Under the pieces are notes generated by a model. That model was not told where the DNA came from. It ran no database searches and saw only the letters and a list, made by a program, of their open reading frames with translations. From an uncultured candidate division WPS-2 bacterium (lineage in GTDB: Bacteria > Vulcanimicrobiota > Vulcanimicrobiia > Vulcanimicrobiales > Vulcanimicrobiaceae): a stretch of 34,765 bases of DNA. The stretch covers positions 1 to 34,765 of the forward strand of contig CALEOJ010000090.1 of assembly GCA_937910425.1 (NCBI GenBank), in the 5' to 3' direction. The first letter of the stretch is position 1. Each line of letters begins with the position of its first letter. Position numbers and translations under genes: made by a program. Below, piece after piece: positions 9,421-19,713 of the stretch.

Positions 9421-10317
9421 GTGACAGCCCCGATTGCTCGCCGCGGCGCGCTCGATTTTCAGTCGCTCATCATGACGCTTCAGCAGTACTGGGCGGAACA
9501 GGGCTGCGTCGTGCTTCAACCGTACGACAGTCACGTCGGGGCCGGTACGTTTCACCCGGCGACGACGCTGCGCAGCCTGGGCCCCGAGCCGTGGCGGGCG
9601 GCGTACGTGCAGCCGTGCCGGCGGCCGACCGACGGGCGCTACGGCGAGAACCCGAATCGGCTGCAGCACTACTACCAGTTCCAAGTCATCCTCAAGCCGT
9701 CGCCGCCCAACGCGCAGGAGCTCTACCTCGAGAGCCTGCGGCGGCTTGGGATCGATCCGCTCGCGCACGACATCCGCTTCGTCGAGGACGACTGGGAGAG
9801 CCCGACGCTCGGCGCCTGGGGGCTGGGCTGGGAAGTGTGGTGCGACGGGATGGAGGTCAGCCAGTACACGTACTTCCAGCAGGTGGGCGGGATCGAATGC
9901 GATCCGGTCTCGGTCGAGTACACGTACGGGCTCGAACGGCTGGCGATGTACGTGCAGGGCGTCGAGAACGTCTACGATCTCGCCTACAACGCGCCGGAGA
10001 GCAACCCGCACATCACCTACGGCGACGTCTTCCTCGAGAACGAGCGAGAGTTCTCCGCGTACAACTTCGAGTACGCGGACGTCGAGCTGCTGCTGCGGCA
10101 CTTCGCCGACGCCGAGACGGAGTGCACCGCGCTGCTGGCGCAGGCGCTTCCCCTCCCCGCGTACGATGCGTGCGTGACCGCGAGCCATCTCTTCAACATG
10201 CTGGACGCGCGCGGCGTGATCAGCGTGACGGAACGGCAAGCGTACATCGGCCGGGTGCGAACGCTCGCGAAAGCGTGCTGCGAGAGCTGGCTCGCGCGCG
10301 GCGCCGCGGCACACTGA
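9421..10317 (+). CDS. glyQ: Glycyl-tRNA synthetase alpha subunit
   Basis: [63 protein letters not shown]. Confidence 0.98.
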   Translation: MTAPIARRGALDFQSLIMTLQQYWAEQGCVVLQPYDSHVGAGTFHPATTLRSLGPEPWRAAYVQPCRRPTDGRYGENPNRLQHYYQFQVILKPSPPNAQELYLESLRRLGIDPLAHDIRFVEDDWESPTLGAWGLGWEVWCDGMEVSQYTYFQQVGGIECDPVSVEYTYGLERLAMYVQGVENVYDLAYNAPESNPHITYGDVFLENEREFSAYNFEYADVELLLRHFADAETECTALLAQALPLPAYDACVTASHLFNMLDARGVISVTERQAYIGRVRTLAKACCESWLARGAAAH

Positions 10318-12413
10318 TGGCCGAGCTCCTGTTCGAACTGTTCTCCGAAGAGATCCCGGCGCGGATGCAGTCCGCCGCCGCCGAACAACTGCTCGCGACG
10401 GTCATCGCACGGCTCGGCGAAGAACGGCTCGACTTCGAGCGCGCCGAGTCGTACGTCACGCCGCGGCGCCTGACCCTCATCGTCGACGGCTTGCCGGCGC
10501 ACCAGCCCGACGTCGTCGAAGATCGCCGAGGGCCGCACGTCGGCGCGCCGCAGCGCGCGCTCGACGGGTTCATGAAGTCCGCCGGGCTGACCACGCTCGA
10601 GGGTGTCGAGGTGCGTACCGTCGGCGGCGCCGACTACTACTACCTCAGCCGGACGGTCACCGGACGCGCCAGCGCCGACGTCCTACGCGACGTGCTGACC
10701 GCAACGGTCGAGACGTTCGCGTGGCCGAAGTCGATGCGCTGGGGAAGCGGCGCGATGCGCTGGGTGCGTCCGCTGCAGAACGTCCTCTGCCTGTTCGACG
10801 GCGCCGTCGTCGACGTCACGCTGCGTTCGCACGGCCTGCGCGCAAACGCTCTGACCTGGGGTCACCGATTTCTCGCGCCGCAACCGATCGCCGTGAACTC
10901 GTTCGCTGACTATGCCGGCAAACTGCGCGACGCGTACGTCGTGCTCGATCCGCGCGAACGCCGCGAGATCATCCGCGCGGGCGCTCGGGCGCTGGCGAAC
11001 GGCGAAGGCCTCACGCTTGCGGACGATCCAGCGCTGCTCGAGGAGGTGTCGGGTCTGGTCGAGCTGCCGGTCGTCCTTGCCGGCTCGATCGACGAGCATT
11101 TCATGGATGTCCCGCGCGAAGTGCTGACCACGACGATGCGTGCGAACCAGAAGTATTTCGCGCTCGAGACCGCCGCCGGCGCGCTGGCGCCGCGCTTTCT
11201 GCTGGTCGCGAACATCGAGCCGAAAGACGGCGGCGCCGCGATTATCGCCGGCAACGAGCGCGTGCTGCGCGCGCGCCTGTTCGACGCGAAGTTCTTCTGG
11301 GACCAGGACCTCAAGACGCCGCTCGCGACGCGCGTCCCGAAGCTCGCCGAGCTCGTGTTCCACGCGAAGCTCGGATCGATCGGCGATAAGGTGGGCCGGT
11401 TACGGCCCTTCGCGCGCGAGCTCGGCGACGCGCTGCGCGACCCGCAAAGCGAACTGGTCGACCGCGCCGCGCTGCTCTGCAAGGCCGATCTCGTGACCGG
11501 GATGGTGCGCGAATTCCCGGAACTGCAGGGGAAGATGGGGCGCTACTACGCGCTCGCGGAAGGCGAGGATCCGCAGGTCGCCGACGCGATCGCGGAACAC
11601 TACGCGCCGCTCGGGCCGAACGACACCTGTCCGACCGCACCGGTGTCGATCGCGGTCGCGCTTGCCGACAAGATCGACACGCTGGTCGGCTTCTTCGCGA
11701 TCGACGAGAAGCCGACCGGATCGAAGGATCCGTTCGCGCTGCGGCGCGCTGCGCTCGGCGCGATCAGGGTGATCGTCGAGAACGGGCTGCGGCTGCGGCT
11801 GCGCGAGCAGTTCGTTTCGGCATACCGACACTATGCGCAGCAGCCGGCGTTCGCCAAGGCTGCGGCCGCCCCGCCGGACGACGTCGCGGCGGAGCTGCTC
11901 GAGTTCTTCGCCGACCGGATGAAGGCGCATCTGCGCGGAACCGGCTCGCGCCACGACTTGGTCTCCGCGGTCTTCGCGCAGGACGACGAAGACGATCTGG
12001 TGCGCGCGCTGGCGCGGGTCGCGGCGCTCGAAGCGTTTCTCGCGAGCCCGGACGGCGCGAACCTGCTCACCGCCTACAAGCGCGCGTCGAACATCGTTGG
12101 CCGCGAGGAGAAAAAGGACGGCGCGCGGTACGACGGCGCCGTCGACCCCGCGCTGTTCGCGCAACCCGAGGAGAAGGAGCTGTTCGCCGAGCTCGAGCGC
12201 ACGACCGCGGAGATTCGCGCGGCCACGGCGCGCGAAGACTTCGCCGGCGCTATGGCGGCACTGGCGCGGTTGCGGCCGTACGTCGACGTGTTCTTCGACG
12301 GGGTAACCGTGAACGCGGACGAGCCCGCGCTGCGTGCGAACCGTTTGAAGCTGCTGTCCGGGATCCGCTCGGCGCTCGGCGCGGTCGCAGACTTTTCGAA
12401 GATCGAGGGCTGA
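10317..12413 (+). CDS. glyS: Glycyl-tRNA synthetase beta subunit
   Basis: [17 protein letters not shown] start overlapping the glyQ stop (TGATG); GlyS-like throughout. Confidence 0.97.
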   Translation: MAELLFELFSEEIPARMQSAAAEQLLATVIARLGEERLDFERAESYVTPRRLTLIVDGLPAHQPDVVEDRRGPHVGAPQRALDGFMKSAGLTTLEGVEVRTVGGADYYYLSRTVTGRASADVLRDVLTATVETFAWPKSMRWGSGAMRWVRPLQNVLCLFDGAVVDVTLRSHGLRANALTWGHRFLAPQPIAVNSFADYAGKLRDAYVVLDPRERREIIRAGARALANGEGLTLADDPALLEEVSGLVELPVVLAGSIDEHFMDVPREVLTTTMRANQKYFALETAAGALAPRFLLVANIEPKDGGAAIIAGNERVLRARLFDAKFFWDQDLKTPLATRVPKLAELVFHAKLGSIGDKVGRLRPFARELGDALRDPQSELVDRAALLCKADLVTGMVREFPELQGKMGRYYALAEGEDPQVADAIAEHYAPLGPNDTCPTAPVSIAVALADKIDTLVGFFAIDEKPTGSKDPFALRRAALGAIRVIVENGLRLRLREQFVSAYRHYAQQPAFAKAAAAPPDDVAAELLEFFADRMKAHLRGTGSRHDLVSAVFAQDDEDDLVRALARVAALEAFLASPDGANLLTAYKRASNIVGREEKKDGARYDGAVDPALFAQPEEKELFAELERTTAEIRAATAREDFAGAMAALARLRPYVDVFFDGVTVNADEPALRANRLKLLSGIRSALGAVADFSKIEG

Positions 12414-12417
12414 GGCG

Positions 12418-12750
12418 ATGAACTGGGCGTGGATCGAAGGATCGCGGAGCTTCGACCTCACCTGGGGTCTGGTGAGCGCCGCGGTGTGCCTCGCGCTCGC
12501 CGTGCCGATGCTCTGGTGGTGGCTTCCGGAACACCGCCGTTCGTTCTTCGGGCCACGCGTCGACCCGCGGTCCCGTCTGCAACTGGCCTACGGCCTGTTC
12601 TGCATGGCGATGGCCGGGACGAACCTCGGCTGCCGCGCGATCCCGCACGACGACCTGCGCTTCGTTCACCCGACGTTCTTTCTGATCACCGTCGCGCTGG
12701 TCGTCGCGTTTGCGCCGCGCATCCTGCGGCTTCAGTGGAGGCACTCGTGA
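12418..12750 (+). CDS. Small integral membrane protein, unknown function
   Basis: 110 aa with about 3 hydrophobic segments; 4 nt downstream of glyS; stop overlaps the next gene's GTG. Confidence 0.7.
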   Translation: MNWAWIEGSRSFDLTWGLVSAAVCLALAVPMLWWWLPEHRRSFFGPRVDPRSRLQLAYGLFCMAMAGTNLGCRAIPHDDLRFVHPTFFLITVALVVAFAPRILRLQWRHS

Positions 12751-15053
12751 AACGCACCGGCCTTGTCATCGCCGCCGTCCTCGTGCTCGGCGGCGTTGCG
12801 CTCGCCGCGACCGGCGTGACGACGCTGCCGACCGGATGGAAGATTCGCGGCAGCGACGGGCCGGTCGCGACGGTCGGCACGTTGCCGACCGGGCTCGTGC
12901 TCTCCCGCGACGGCTCGCGTTTGTTCGTGCTCGAGACCGGCCACCGCAAGCCGGCGCTGCGCGTGCTCGATGCCGCGACCCTCAAAGAGATTCGCAGCGT
13001 TCCGCTGAGCGGCGCGTTCGGCACGCCGTTGCGTGACGCGGACGGCGACGGCGTCTGGGTCGCGGCGCCCGGCACGTTCCAGGAAACGATCGCGCACATC
13101 GACACCGCGACCGGCGTGGTCGACAAGACGGTCTCGCTGCCGGTGCCCTTCTATCCCGTCGCGCTCGCCCAGCAGCCCAACGGCGCGATCGCGGTCGCCG
13201 GCGATATCGCCAACCGCGTCGCGCTGGTCGATCCCAAGACCGCGCGCGTGATCGCCACGCACGACGTCGGACGCCATCCCGCCGCGGTGCTCTACCCGCG
13301 CAGCGGCGGCAAACTCTACGTCGCCGAACGCGGATGGGACTTCGTCACCGGCCTGGGCGCGCACAACACGCGCATCAACGTCGGCCGCCATCCCGTCGCG
13401 CTCGCCAGCGACGGGTCGCTGTTGTACGTCGCGAACAGCGACGACGACGACATCGCGGTAGTCGATCTCGCGACGGAGCGCGTGATCCAGCACGCGCGGA
13501 TCCCCTTCGCGCGCGCCGACGCGGTCGGGACCTCACCCAACGCGCTGGCGCTCGACGGTACCCGCCTCTACGTCACGTGCGGCGCGGCCAACGCCGTCGC
13601 GGTGTTCCGCACGAGCGCGCACGGGCTGACGCCGCTCGGTGCGATCCCCGCCGGCTGGTATCCGACCGCGCTCGCGATCGACCGCGCGCACGGCGTCCTC
13701 TACGTCGCGAACGGCAAGGGCGAGTCCGGGCACCCCAATCCGAAATTCAACCCGAACGCGCGCTCGGAGAGCGACTACGTCGCCGATAACCTGGTCGGCT
13801 CCGTGCGCCGCGTCGCGATTCCGGACGACGGTGCGCTCGCGCGCGGCCTCGCCGACGTCCGGGAGCTCGCGCAGCGCGAGGCCGTCCCAGCCAGTCCGGT
13901 CGTGCGGCGGAACGGCCCGATCAAGCACGCCATCTACGTCATCAAGGAGAACCGCACGTACGACCAGGTGCTGGGCGACGTGAGCGGCGCCGATGGCGAC
14001 CCGTCGCTCGTGATGTTCGGCGAAAACGTCACGCCGAACCAGCACGCGATCGTCAAGCAGTTCGGCGTGTTCGACCGTTTCTTCGAAGACGCGCACGTGA
14101 GCGCCGACGGACACAACTGGTCGACCGCGGCGTTCGCGAACGACTACCTGGAGCGGATGTGGCCGCAGAACTACGCGAACCGCCGGTCGTTCTACGATTT
14201 CGAGGACGGCGCCGAAGCAGCGATCCCGCACGCCGGGTACCTGTGGGACGACGCCGCGCACCACGGCGTCAGCCTGCGGAACTACGGCGAGTTCGTCACC
14301 GCCTCGCCGAGCGGCCCGACGCCCGTCTCGTCGATGAACGCCGTCCTGAACGCGAATACCGACCGCGGTTTCGCCACGTTCGACATGAGCGTCGAGGACG
14401 TGACACGGTTCAACGAATGGAAGCGCGAGTTCGACGCGTTCGAAGCCTCGCATACGCTGCCGCAGCTCGAGATCGTGCGCTTCCCCCGCGATCACACCTC
14501 CGGCACGCGCGCAGGTGCGGTGACGCCGCAGGGGATGGTCGCCGACAACGACCTCGCCGTCGGCAAGCTGGTCGAGGCCGTCTCGCATTCGCCCGACTGG
14601 AGCAGCACGGCGATCTTCGTGCTCGAGGACGACGCGCAGAACGGACCCGATCACGTCGACGAGCAGCGCTCCACGTTCTATTTGGCCTCGCCGTATGCGG
14701 CGGGCGGCCTGCGGCACGAAACGTACACGCAAGCCTCCGTGCTCCGCACCATCGAGATCCTGCTCGGACTCCCTCCGATGTCGGCGTACGACGCCGGTGC
14801 GCTGCCGCTCAGCGCGGCCTTCACCGCGACGCCGAACCTTGCACCGTTCGATGCGCTTCCCGCTCGCATCGACGTGAAAGCGAAGAACGGGGCGACCGCG
14901 TACCGCGCCGCGGACAGCGCGCGCTTCGATCTCGCCGAAGCGGACCGCGTCGATGCTGCGGTGATGAACGACGTCTTGTGGCATGCGGTCAAGGGCGCGC
15001 GCGCGACCCCGCCGCCGTACGGGCTCTTTCCGCACCACCGCGACGATCGATAG
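12747..15053 (+). CDS. YVTN beta-propeller / phosphoesterase (phospholipase C/acid phosphatase-like) two-domain protein
   Basis: Repeats such as LLYVANSDDDDIAVVDLATERV and LYVANGKGESGHPNPKFNP; KHAIYVIKENRTYDQVLGD, ASVLRTIEILLGLPPMSAYDA. GTG start at 12747 overlaps the previous stop; signal-anchor N-terminus. Confidence 0.9.
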   Translation: MKRTGLVIAAVLVLGGVALAATGVTTLPTGWKIRGSDGPVATVGTLPTGLVLSRDGSRLFVLETGHRKPALRVLDAATLKEIRSVPLSGAFGTPLRDADGDGVWVAAPGTFQETIAHIDTATGVVDKTVSLPVPFYPVALAQQPNGAIAVAGDIANRVALVDPKTARVIATHDVGRHPAAVLYPRSGGKLYVAERGWDFVTGLGAHNTRINVGRHPVALASDGSLLYVANSDDDDIAVVDLATERVIQHARIPFARADAVGTSPNALALDGTRLYVTCGAANAVAVFRTSAHGLTPLGAIPAGWYPTALAIDRAHGVLYVANGKGESGHPNPKFNPNARSESDYVADNLVGSVRRVAIPDDGALARGLADVRELAQREAVPASPVVRRNGPIKHAIYVIKENRTYDQVLGDVSGADGDPSLVMFGENVTPNQHAIVKQFGVFDRFFEDAHVSADGHNWSTAAFANDYLERMWPQNYANRRSFYDFEDGAEAAIPHAGYLWDDAAHHGVSLRNYGEFVTASPSGPTPVSSMNAVLNANTDRGFATFDMSVEDVTRFNEWKREFDAFEASHTLPQLEIVRFPRDHTSGTRAGAVTPQGMVADNDLAVGKLVEAVSHSPDWSSTAIFVLEDDAQNGPDHVDEQRSTFYLASPYAAGGLRHETYTQASVLRTIEILLGLPPMSAYDAGALPLSAAFTATPNLAPFDALPARIDVKAKNGATAYRAADSARFDLAEADRVDAAVMNDVLWHAVKGARATPPPYGLFPHHRDDR

Positions 15054-15110
15054 CCCTCGTCTTGCCTCCCTTGGCGACGCCGTGGTATGGTCGCCCAGGG
15101 GGTAACGACG

Positions 15111-16619
15111 ATGCAGAATTCTCGCTCGGGCCGCGCCGCGCTCTTGTTGGCGGCGGGTTTTGCGGCGCTCGCGGCCGGCGGCGTGCTGGCGCAGGCGCCC
15201 GCGCCGAAGTCCACCTGGCACATCGGCACCACGTACTGCTCGAAGATGGCCGTCGCCGCGACGATGCCGACCGATTTCGTCCCGGGCGGCTCCGTCGATT
15301 TTCAGCTCGACGCCGACTGCTACGCCTGGATGGAATTCTTCTATCTCAACTGGCGTGCGGCGGCGGGGCAGATCGGCGTCCCCGATCCGAGCGCGAGCCC
15401 GGCGCAGTTCGGCGCCCCGGCCACGAGCCGGGCCGGCATCTACCCAACGGTCTGGGAGAGCTACCATTCCGCGGACGGACTGTTCGCGTCGACCGCACTG
15501 CGCCTTCGCGGCGCGCCGCCGTCGCGTCCCGGCGTCAAGGTCCTCGCCGCGACATCGGAGTTTCTGGGTGCCGACGTGCACTTTCGCGGCATCCAGGAGG
15601 CGTCCGGCGGATGGCTCACCGACCGCCGCGGCAACCTGACCTACTATGAAGTCCACGTCGACAACGACGAGTACGGATACATCGTCGGCAACGGGTTGAC
15701 GCACGCGCGCAATCAGGTGGCGTGCGCGAACGGGCCGGCCGGATTCTCGCTCCCCCACGGCGCCGGAACGACGACTGCGGTCGACTACGCGTGCAGCGGA
15801 AAGCCTGCGCGCTACGGCATGAACTTCGGCGCGATCGAGATCAAAGCAGCGTGGATCGAGCTCCCCGACCCCGCGACGTGGCCGAACTACAAGATCTCGC
15901 TCGCCGACATCTACGCGCCGCGCAAGCCGGTGCGGCACAACGTCGTTGTCGGCCTCGTCGGACTGCACGTCATCCACAAGACGCCGAGCGCGCAGCAGAT
16001 GGTCTGGGCGACCTTCGAGCACGTCGACAACGACCCGGTCGCGGTGCCGAGCGGCTCGCCCACTCCGACGCCCCCGCCGCGCGGCTGGACGTTCTATCGC
16101 AACGACTGCAACCCGGCGACGGACCACTACCAGTGCGTCCCCAACACATCGCCGCGTCCGTGTCCGACCGTCGGCCCGTGTCAGGATCCCTACAACGCGC
16201 CGATCCAGGTCGTGCGCACGACGCCGATCGACCCGTTCTCCGAGGAGATCAACACGAGCGCGTATCGGCTCATGACCAACGCGAACGACGCGCGGTCGGT
16301 GTTCAAGCACTATCGCTTGGTGCAGGTACTGTGGCCGGGGACACCGGTCGCGGTCCCATCGCCGCGCGCGACGGTGCCGCTCTCCGACGCCGGCACGATC
16401 CCGACCGGTCCGGTCGCGAACACGACGCTGGAAACCTACGTGCAAGGATCCCGCTGTTTCGACTGCCACAAGTATGCGACCGTCGCGACGCCCTCACCGC
16501 TGCTCGGTAGCTCTCGGCGGCGCGTGATCGAGATCCCGGCGCCGGGGCAGCGCACCGCAAAGCGCGGCTCGTCGACCCTCGCATCGGATTACTCGTTCAT
16601 CTTCGGCGACGCACACTGA
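15111..16619 (+). CDS. Secreted protein with C-terminal mono-heme c motif
   Basis: Signal peptide MQNSRSGRAALLLAAGFAALAAGGVLAQA; GSRCFDCHKYA (CXXCH) near C-terminus; AGGGGG SD upstream of ATG 15111. Confidence 0.75.
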   Translation: MQNSRSGRAALLLAAGFAALAAGGVLAQAPAPKSTWHIGTTYCSKMAVAATMPTDFVPGGSVDFQLDADCYAWMEFFYLNWRAAAGQIGVPDPSASPAQFGAPATSRAGIYPTVWESYHSADGLFASTALRLRGAPPSRPGVKVLAATSEFLGADVHFRGIQEASGGWLTDRRGNLTYYEVHVDNDEYGYIVGNGLTHARNQVACANGPAGFSLPHGAGTTTAVDYACSGKPARYGMNFGAIEIKAAWIELPDPATWPNYKISLADIYAPRKPVRHNVVVGLVGLHVIHKTPSAQQMVWATFEHVDNDPVAVPSGSPTPTPPPRGWTFYRNDCNPATDHYQCVPNTSPRPCPTVGPCQDPYNAPIQVVRTTPIDPFSEEINTSAYRLMTNANDARSVFKHYRLVQVLWPGTPVAVPSPRATVPLSDAGTIPTGPVANTTLETYVQGSRCFDCHKYATVATPSPLLGSSRRRVIEIPAPGQRTAKRGSSTLASDYSFIFGDAH

Positions 16620-16678
16620 CCACCGCCTACCCCGAAACATCGTAGGGGCGTCCCGCCGCGGGCGGGTACACTGCGATC

Positions 16679-17974
16679 ATGGAACACGTGATCGCGGCGC
16701 GGGCCCTGATGGGGACGTCGCTCGCGTTCCACATCGTCTTCGCGGCGCTCGGCGTCGGCCTGCCGCTCCTGGTGGTCGCCGCCGAGGGACTGTGGCTGCG
16801 CACCAAGCGCCGCGCCTATTACGATCTCGCGCGCACGTGGGCGAAGGGGATGGCGATCCTGTTCGTGGTCGGTGCGATGTCCGGAACGATCCTCTCGTTC
16901 GAGCTGGGGCTGCTGTGGCCGACGTTCATGCGGTACGCCGGCGGGATCATCGGTTTGCCGTTCTCGCTCGAAGGCTTCGCGTTCTTCATCGAAGCGATCT
17001 TCATCGGGATCTACCTGTACGGCTGGGAGCGCCTGAGCCCGGTCGCGCACTGGCTGAGCGGGCTGCCGATCGTGCTCAGCGGCGCCCTGTCGGCCGCATT
17101 CGTCACGACGGCGAACGCGTGGATGAATATGCCGGCGGGTTTCCGCATCGTCAACGGCACGGTCGTCGACATCGATCCGATCGCCGCGATGCTGAGCCCG
17201 CCGTGGCTGGTCGAGGTGCTGCACACGACGCTCGCCGCCTACGTCGTCACCGGCTTCGGCGCCGCCGCGGTCTGCGCGTTCGCCTTGGTGCGCCGGAGCG
17301 CCGAAGACCGGCGCGAGCAAGTGCAGGCCGGCCTCACGATCGCGATGCTCGTCGCGTCGATCGCGATCCCGCTGCAGTGGATCGTGGGCGACGTGATCGC
17401 GCGCTTCGACGCCGACCACGAGCCCGCCAAGTTCGCCTCGCTCGAGGTGCTGTTCCACACCCGCCGGCACGCGCCGATCACGATCGGCGGGATCGTGAGC
17501 GGTGACACCGTCCGCTACGGGATCGAGCTCCCGAGCGCGCTCAGCCTGCTGGTCGCATTCGATCCGAACGCCGAAGTCAAAGGCCTCGACCGCGTCGCGC
17601 CCGACGACCGTCCGCCGGTCGCCGCGGTCCACTATTCGTTCGACACGATGGTCGGAAGCGCGTCGCTGCTGCTGCTGGTCGCGATCGTCTGGACGATCGT
17701 CGCGCTGCGCAAGCGCGTCCCCGCGAAATCACTGCTGATCGGCATCGCCGTCTGCGGGCCGATCTCCGTCGTCGCGATGGAAGCCGGCTGGTTCGTCACC
17801 GAGTTCGGGCGCCAGCCCTGGATCGCGCGCGGACTGCTGCGCACGAGCGATGCGGCGACGGTCGCGCCCGGCGTCGACGTCCAGCTCTACGGCTTCTCGA
17901 TCGTGTACGTCATCCTCGCCGCGACGTGCTGGTGGCTGCTGCGGCGCGTCGGCACGAAGGACCACGCAGCGTGA
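16679..17974 (+). CDS. cydA: Cytochrome bd-type ubiquinol oxidase subunit I
   Basis: LMGTSLAFHIVFAALGVGLPLL, EGFAFFIEAIFIGIYLYGW, EFGRQPWIARGLLRTSDA. Confidence 0.95.
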   Translation: MEHVIAARALMGTSLAFHIVFAALGVGLPLLVVAAEGLWLRTKRRAYYDLARTWAKGMAILFVVGAMSGTILSFELGLLWPTFMRYAGGIIGLPFSLEGFAFFIEAIFIGIYLYGWERLSPVAHWLSGLPIVLSGALSAAFVTTANAWMNMPAGFRIVNGTVVDIDPIAAMLSPPWLVEVLHTTLAAYVVTGFGAAAVCAFALVRRSAEDRREQVQAGLTIAMLVASIAIPLQWIVGDVIARFDADHEPAKFASLEVLFHTRRHAPITIGGIVSGDTVRYGIELPSALSLLVAFDPNAEVKGLDRVAPDDRPPVAAVHYSFDTMVGSASLLLLVAIVWTIVALRKRVPAKSLLIGIAVCGPISVVAMEAGWFVTEFGRQPWIARGLLRTSDAATVAPGVDVQLYGFSIVYVILAATCWWLLRRVGTKDHAA

Positions 17975-18966
17975 CGCCCGTCCTCGGTGCGGCGCTCGTC
18001 GGGCTGACGGCGGTCTCGCTCTACGCGATCTTCGGCGGCGCCGACTTCGGCGGCGGCGTGTGGGACCTCTTCGCGAGCGGCCCGCGTCGTCAGGCGCAGC
18101 GCGACGCGATCTCGAACGCGATCGGTCCGGTGTGGGAATCGAATCACGTCTGGCTGATCTTCGCGATCGTCACGCTGTTCACGTGCTTCCCGCCCGTTTT
18201 CGCCGACATCGGCGCGAACCTCAGCACGCCGCTGACGCTGGCGCTGCTCGGGATCGTGCTGCGCGGCGCGGCGTTCGTCTTCCGCAACCACGCGGCGGAC
18301 ACGTTCGCGACGGCGCGCAGCTGGACCGCCGTCTTCGGCGCCTCCTCGATCATCGCACCGTTCTTCCTCGGTGATGCGGCCGGTGCGATCGCTACCGGCC
18401 GCTACGCCTGGACGTCGCCGTTCGCGCTCTCCGCCGGTGTGTTCGCCGTCGCGCTCTGCGCGCAGATCGCCGCCGTCTTCCTCGTCCGCGAAACCTCCCA
18501 CGACCGCGCGCTACGCGACGACTTCCGCCGCCGCGCGGTGCGCGCAACGGTCGTCGTCTGGATCGCCGGGCTCGTTCCGGCGCTGCTGGCCCACCAAGCG
18601 GAGCCGGGGCTCTTCGCCGCACTGATCGGCCCGGTGGCGCGCATCGGGATCGCGATCGCGATGCTGCTCGGCATCGTCGTGATGCTGTCGATCGCCAACC
18701 ACCGCGACACGCTCGCGCGCGTCGCGGTCGGCGCCGAGGCCCTCGCGGTGCTCGCCGGCTGGTTCGGAGCCCAGGCCCCAAACCTGATCCCGAACAGCTG
18801 GACCTACCAAACCGCCGCGGCCTCTCCGGCGATGCTGAGCGCGTTCCTCGTCGCCACCGCGATCGGCGCACTGTTCTTGATCCCGAGCCTCGCGCTGCTG
18901 TTCTTCACGTTCAAAGGACGTGGCAGCGGGAGCGACGCCGCGCTCCCGCCGATGACGAACCCTTAG
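17971..18966 (+). CDS. cydB: Cytochrome bd-type ubiquinol oxidase subunit II
   Basis: FGGADFGGGVWDLFASGPRR, ISNAIGPVWESNHVWLIF, GAAFVFRNHA; GTGA overlap with cydA. Confidence 0.95.
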   Translation: MTPVLGAALVGLTAVSLYAIFGGADFGGGVWDLFASGPRRQAQRDAISNAIGPVWESNHVWLIFAIVTLFTCFPPVFADIGANLSTPLTLALLGIVLRGAAFVFRNHAADTFATARSWTAVFGASSIIAPFFLGDAAGAIATGRYAWTSPFALSAGVFAVALCAQIAAVFLVRETSHDRALRDDFRRRAVRATVVVWIAGLVPALLAHQAEPGLFAALIGPVARIGIAIAMLLGIVVMLSIANHRDTLARVAVGAEALAVLAGWFGAQAPNLIPNSWTYQTAAASPAMLSAFLVATAIGALFLIPSLALLFFTFKGRGSGSDAALPPMTNP

Positions 18967-19017
18967 AGCTTGTACGCCGCCTTTAGGTCGAGCATCGCCT
19001 GCGTCAGGACGGCTCGT

Positions 19018-19698
19018 TCAGCGCCGGCCATGTCGAAACGCGTCGTGCAGCGTCGCGTGTACCCGAGCCGGCAAGCGCATCTCCCCGAGCGCGGCCAGCG
19101 TCGCGGCGACGTCGTACGGCGTGCTGTGCAGCGTCATCCGGCCGTCTTCCCATACCGCGTAGTGGGCTAGCCCGCCGGCGGTGCTCATTCCGACGCTACC
19201 GGGGTTCACCGCGACCGCGCCATCCAGGGCAACCACGCCTTGGAGATGGGTGTGACCGACGACGACGACGGCGGCGTTGGGGACGGCGGCTCGCACGGAA
19301 GCTCCAGCCTCGGAGAGCGGCGCATAGTGGTGAACGTCCTCGACTGTTGCGTGCGTCAGCGCGATCGTGACCGAATCGAGACGAATCGTCGCAACGCGCG
19401 GCAAAGAGCGCAGATAGCCGAGATCGCTCTCATCAAGCAGCGCGCGATGAAGGAGGCGCGTCGCCTCGCTCGCCTCGCGCATGCTCGACGGCACGCCGTC
19501 CCCTTCGTCGAACGCAAGGGCCCTGTCATGATTTCCGTGGACGACGGCGGCGGCGTTCGTTCGGCACCACGAGATGACGGCGCGAGGATCGGGACCGTAG
19601 TCGACGAGGTCGCCCGCGCAGAGGACCACATCGGCCGCAGGCAGCACCTCGAGGGCGAACGGGTTCGCGTGCAGATCCGAGACGAGGAGCACGCGCAC
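19018..19698 (-). CDS. YfcE/MJ0936-like metallophosphoesterase
   Basis: LLVSDLHANPFAL, LCAGDLVDYGPDP, VVHGNHDRAL, VVVGHTHLQG motifs. Confidence 0.92.
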   Translation of the reverse strand: MRVLLVSDLHANPFALEVLPAADVVLCAGDLVDYGPDPRAVISWCRTNAAAVVHGNHDRALAFDEGDGVPSSMREASEATRLLHRALLDESDLGYLRSLPRVATIRLDSVTIALTHATVEDVHHYAPLSEAGASVRAAVPNAAVVVVGHTHLQGVVALDGAVAVNPGSVGMSTAGGLAHYAVWEDGRMTLHSTPYDVAATLAALGEMRLPARVHATLHDAFRHGRR

Positions 19699-19713
19699 GT
19701 TAGCGATCGCCGC

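Noticed and set aside
13533-16469. 978-aa minus-strand ORF opposite the phosphoesterase and mono-heme genes
   Set aside because: Antisense shadow of two genes with clear motifs; low-complexity composition and no domain.
16641-16654. 14-mer CGTAGGGGCGTCCC upstream of cydA that recurs at 32583-32596 directly before the nicotinate phosphoribosyltransferase gene; considered as a shared regulatory motif.
   Set aside because: Different spacing to each start codon, no symmetry, and repeated 14-mers are expected by chance in 35 kb of GC-rich DNA; at 32583 it may simply serve as an SD.
16651-16666. CCCGCC-GCG-GGCGGG hairpin between the mono-heme gene and cydA as an intrinsic terminator
   Set aside because: Short loop and no U-tract; GC-rich inverted repeats of this size are common in this background.
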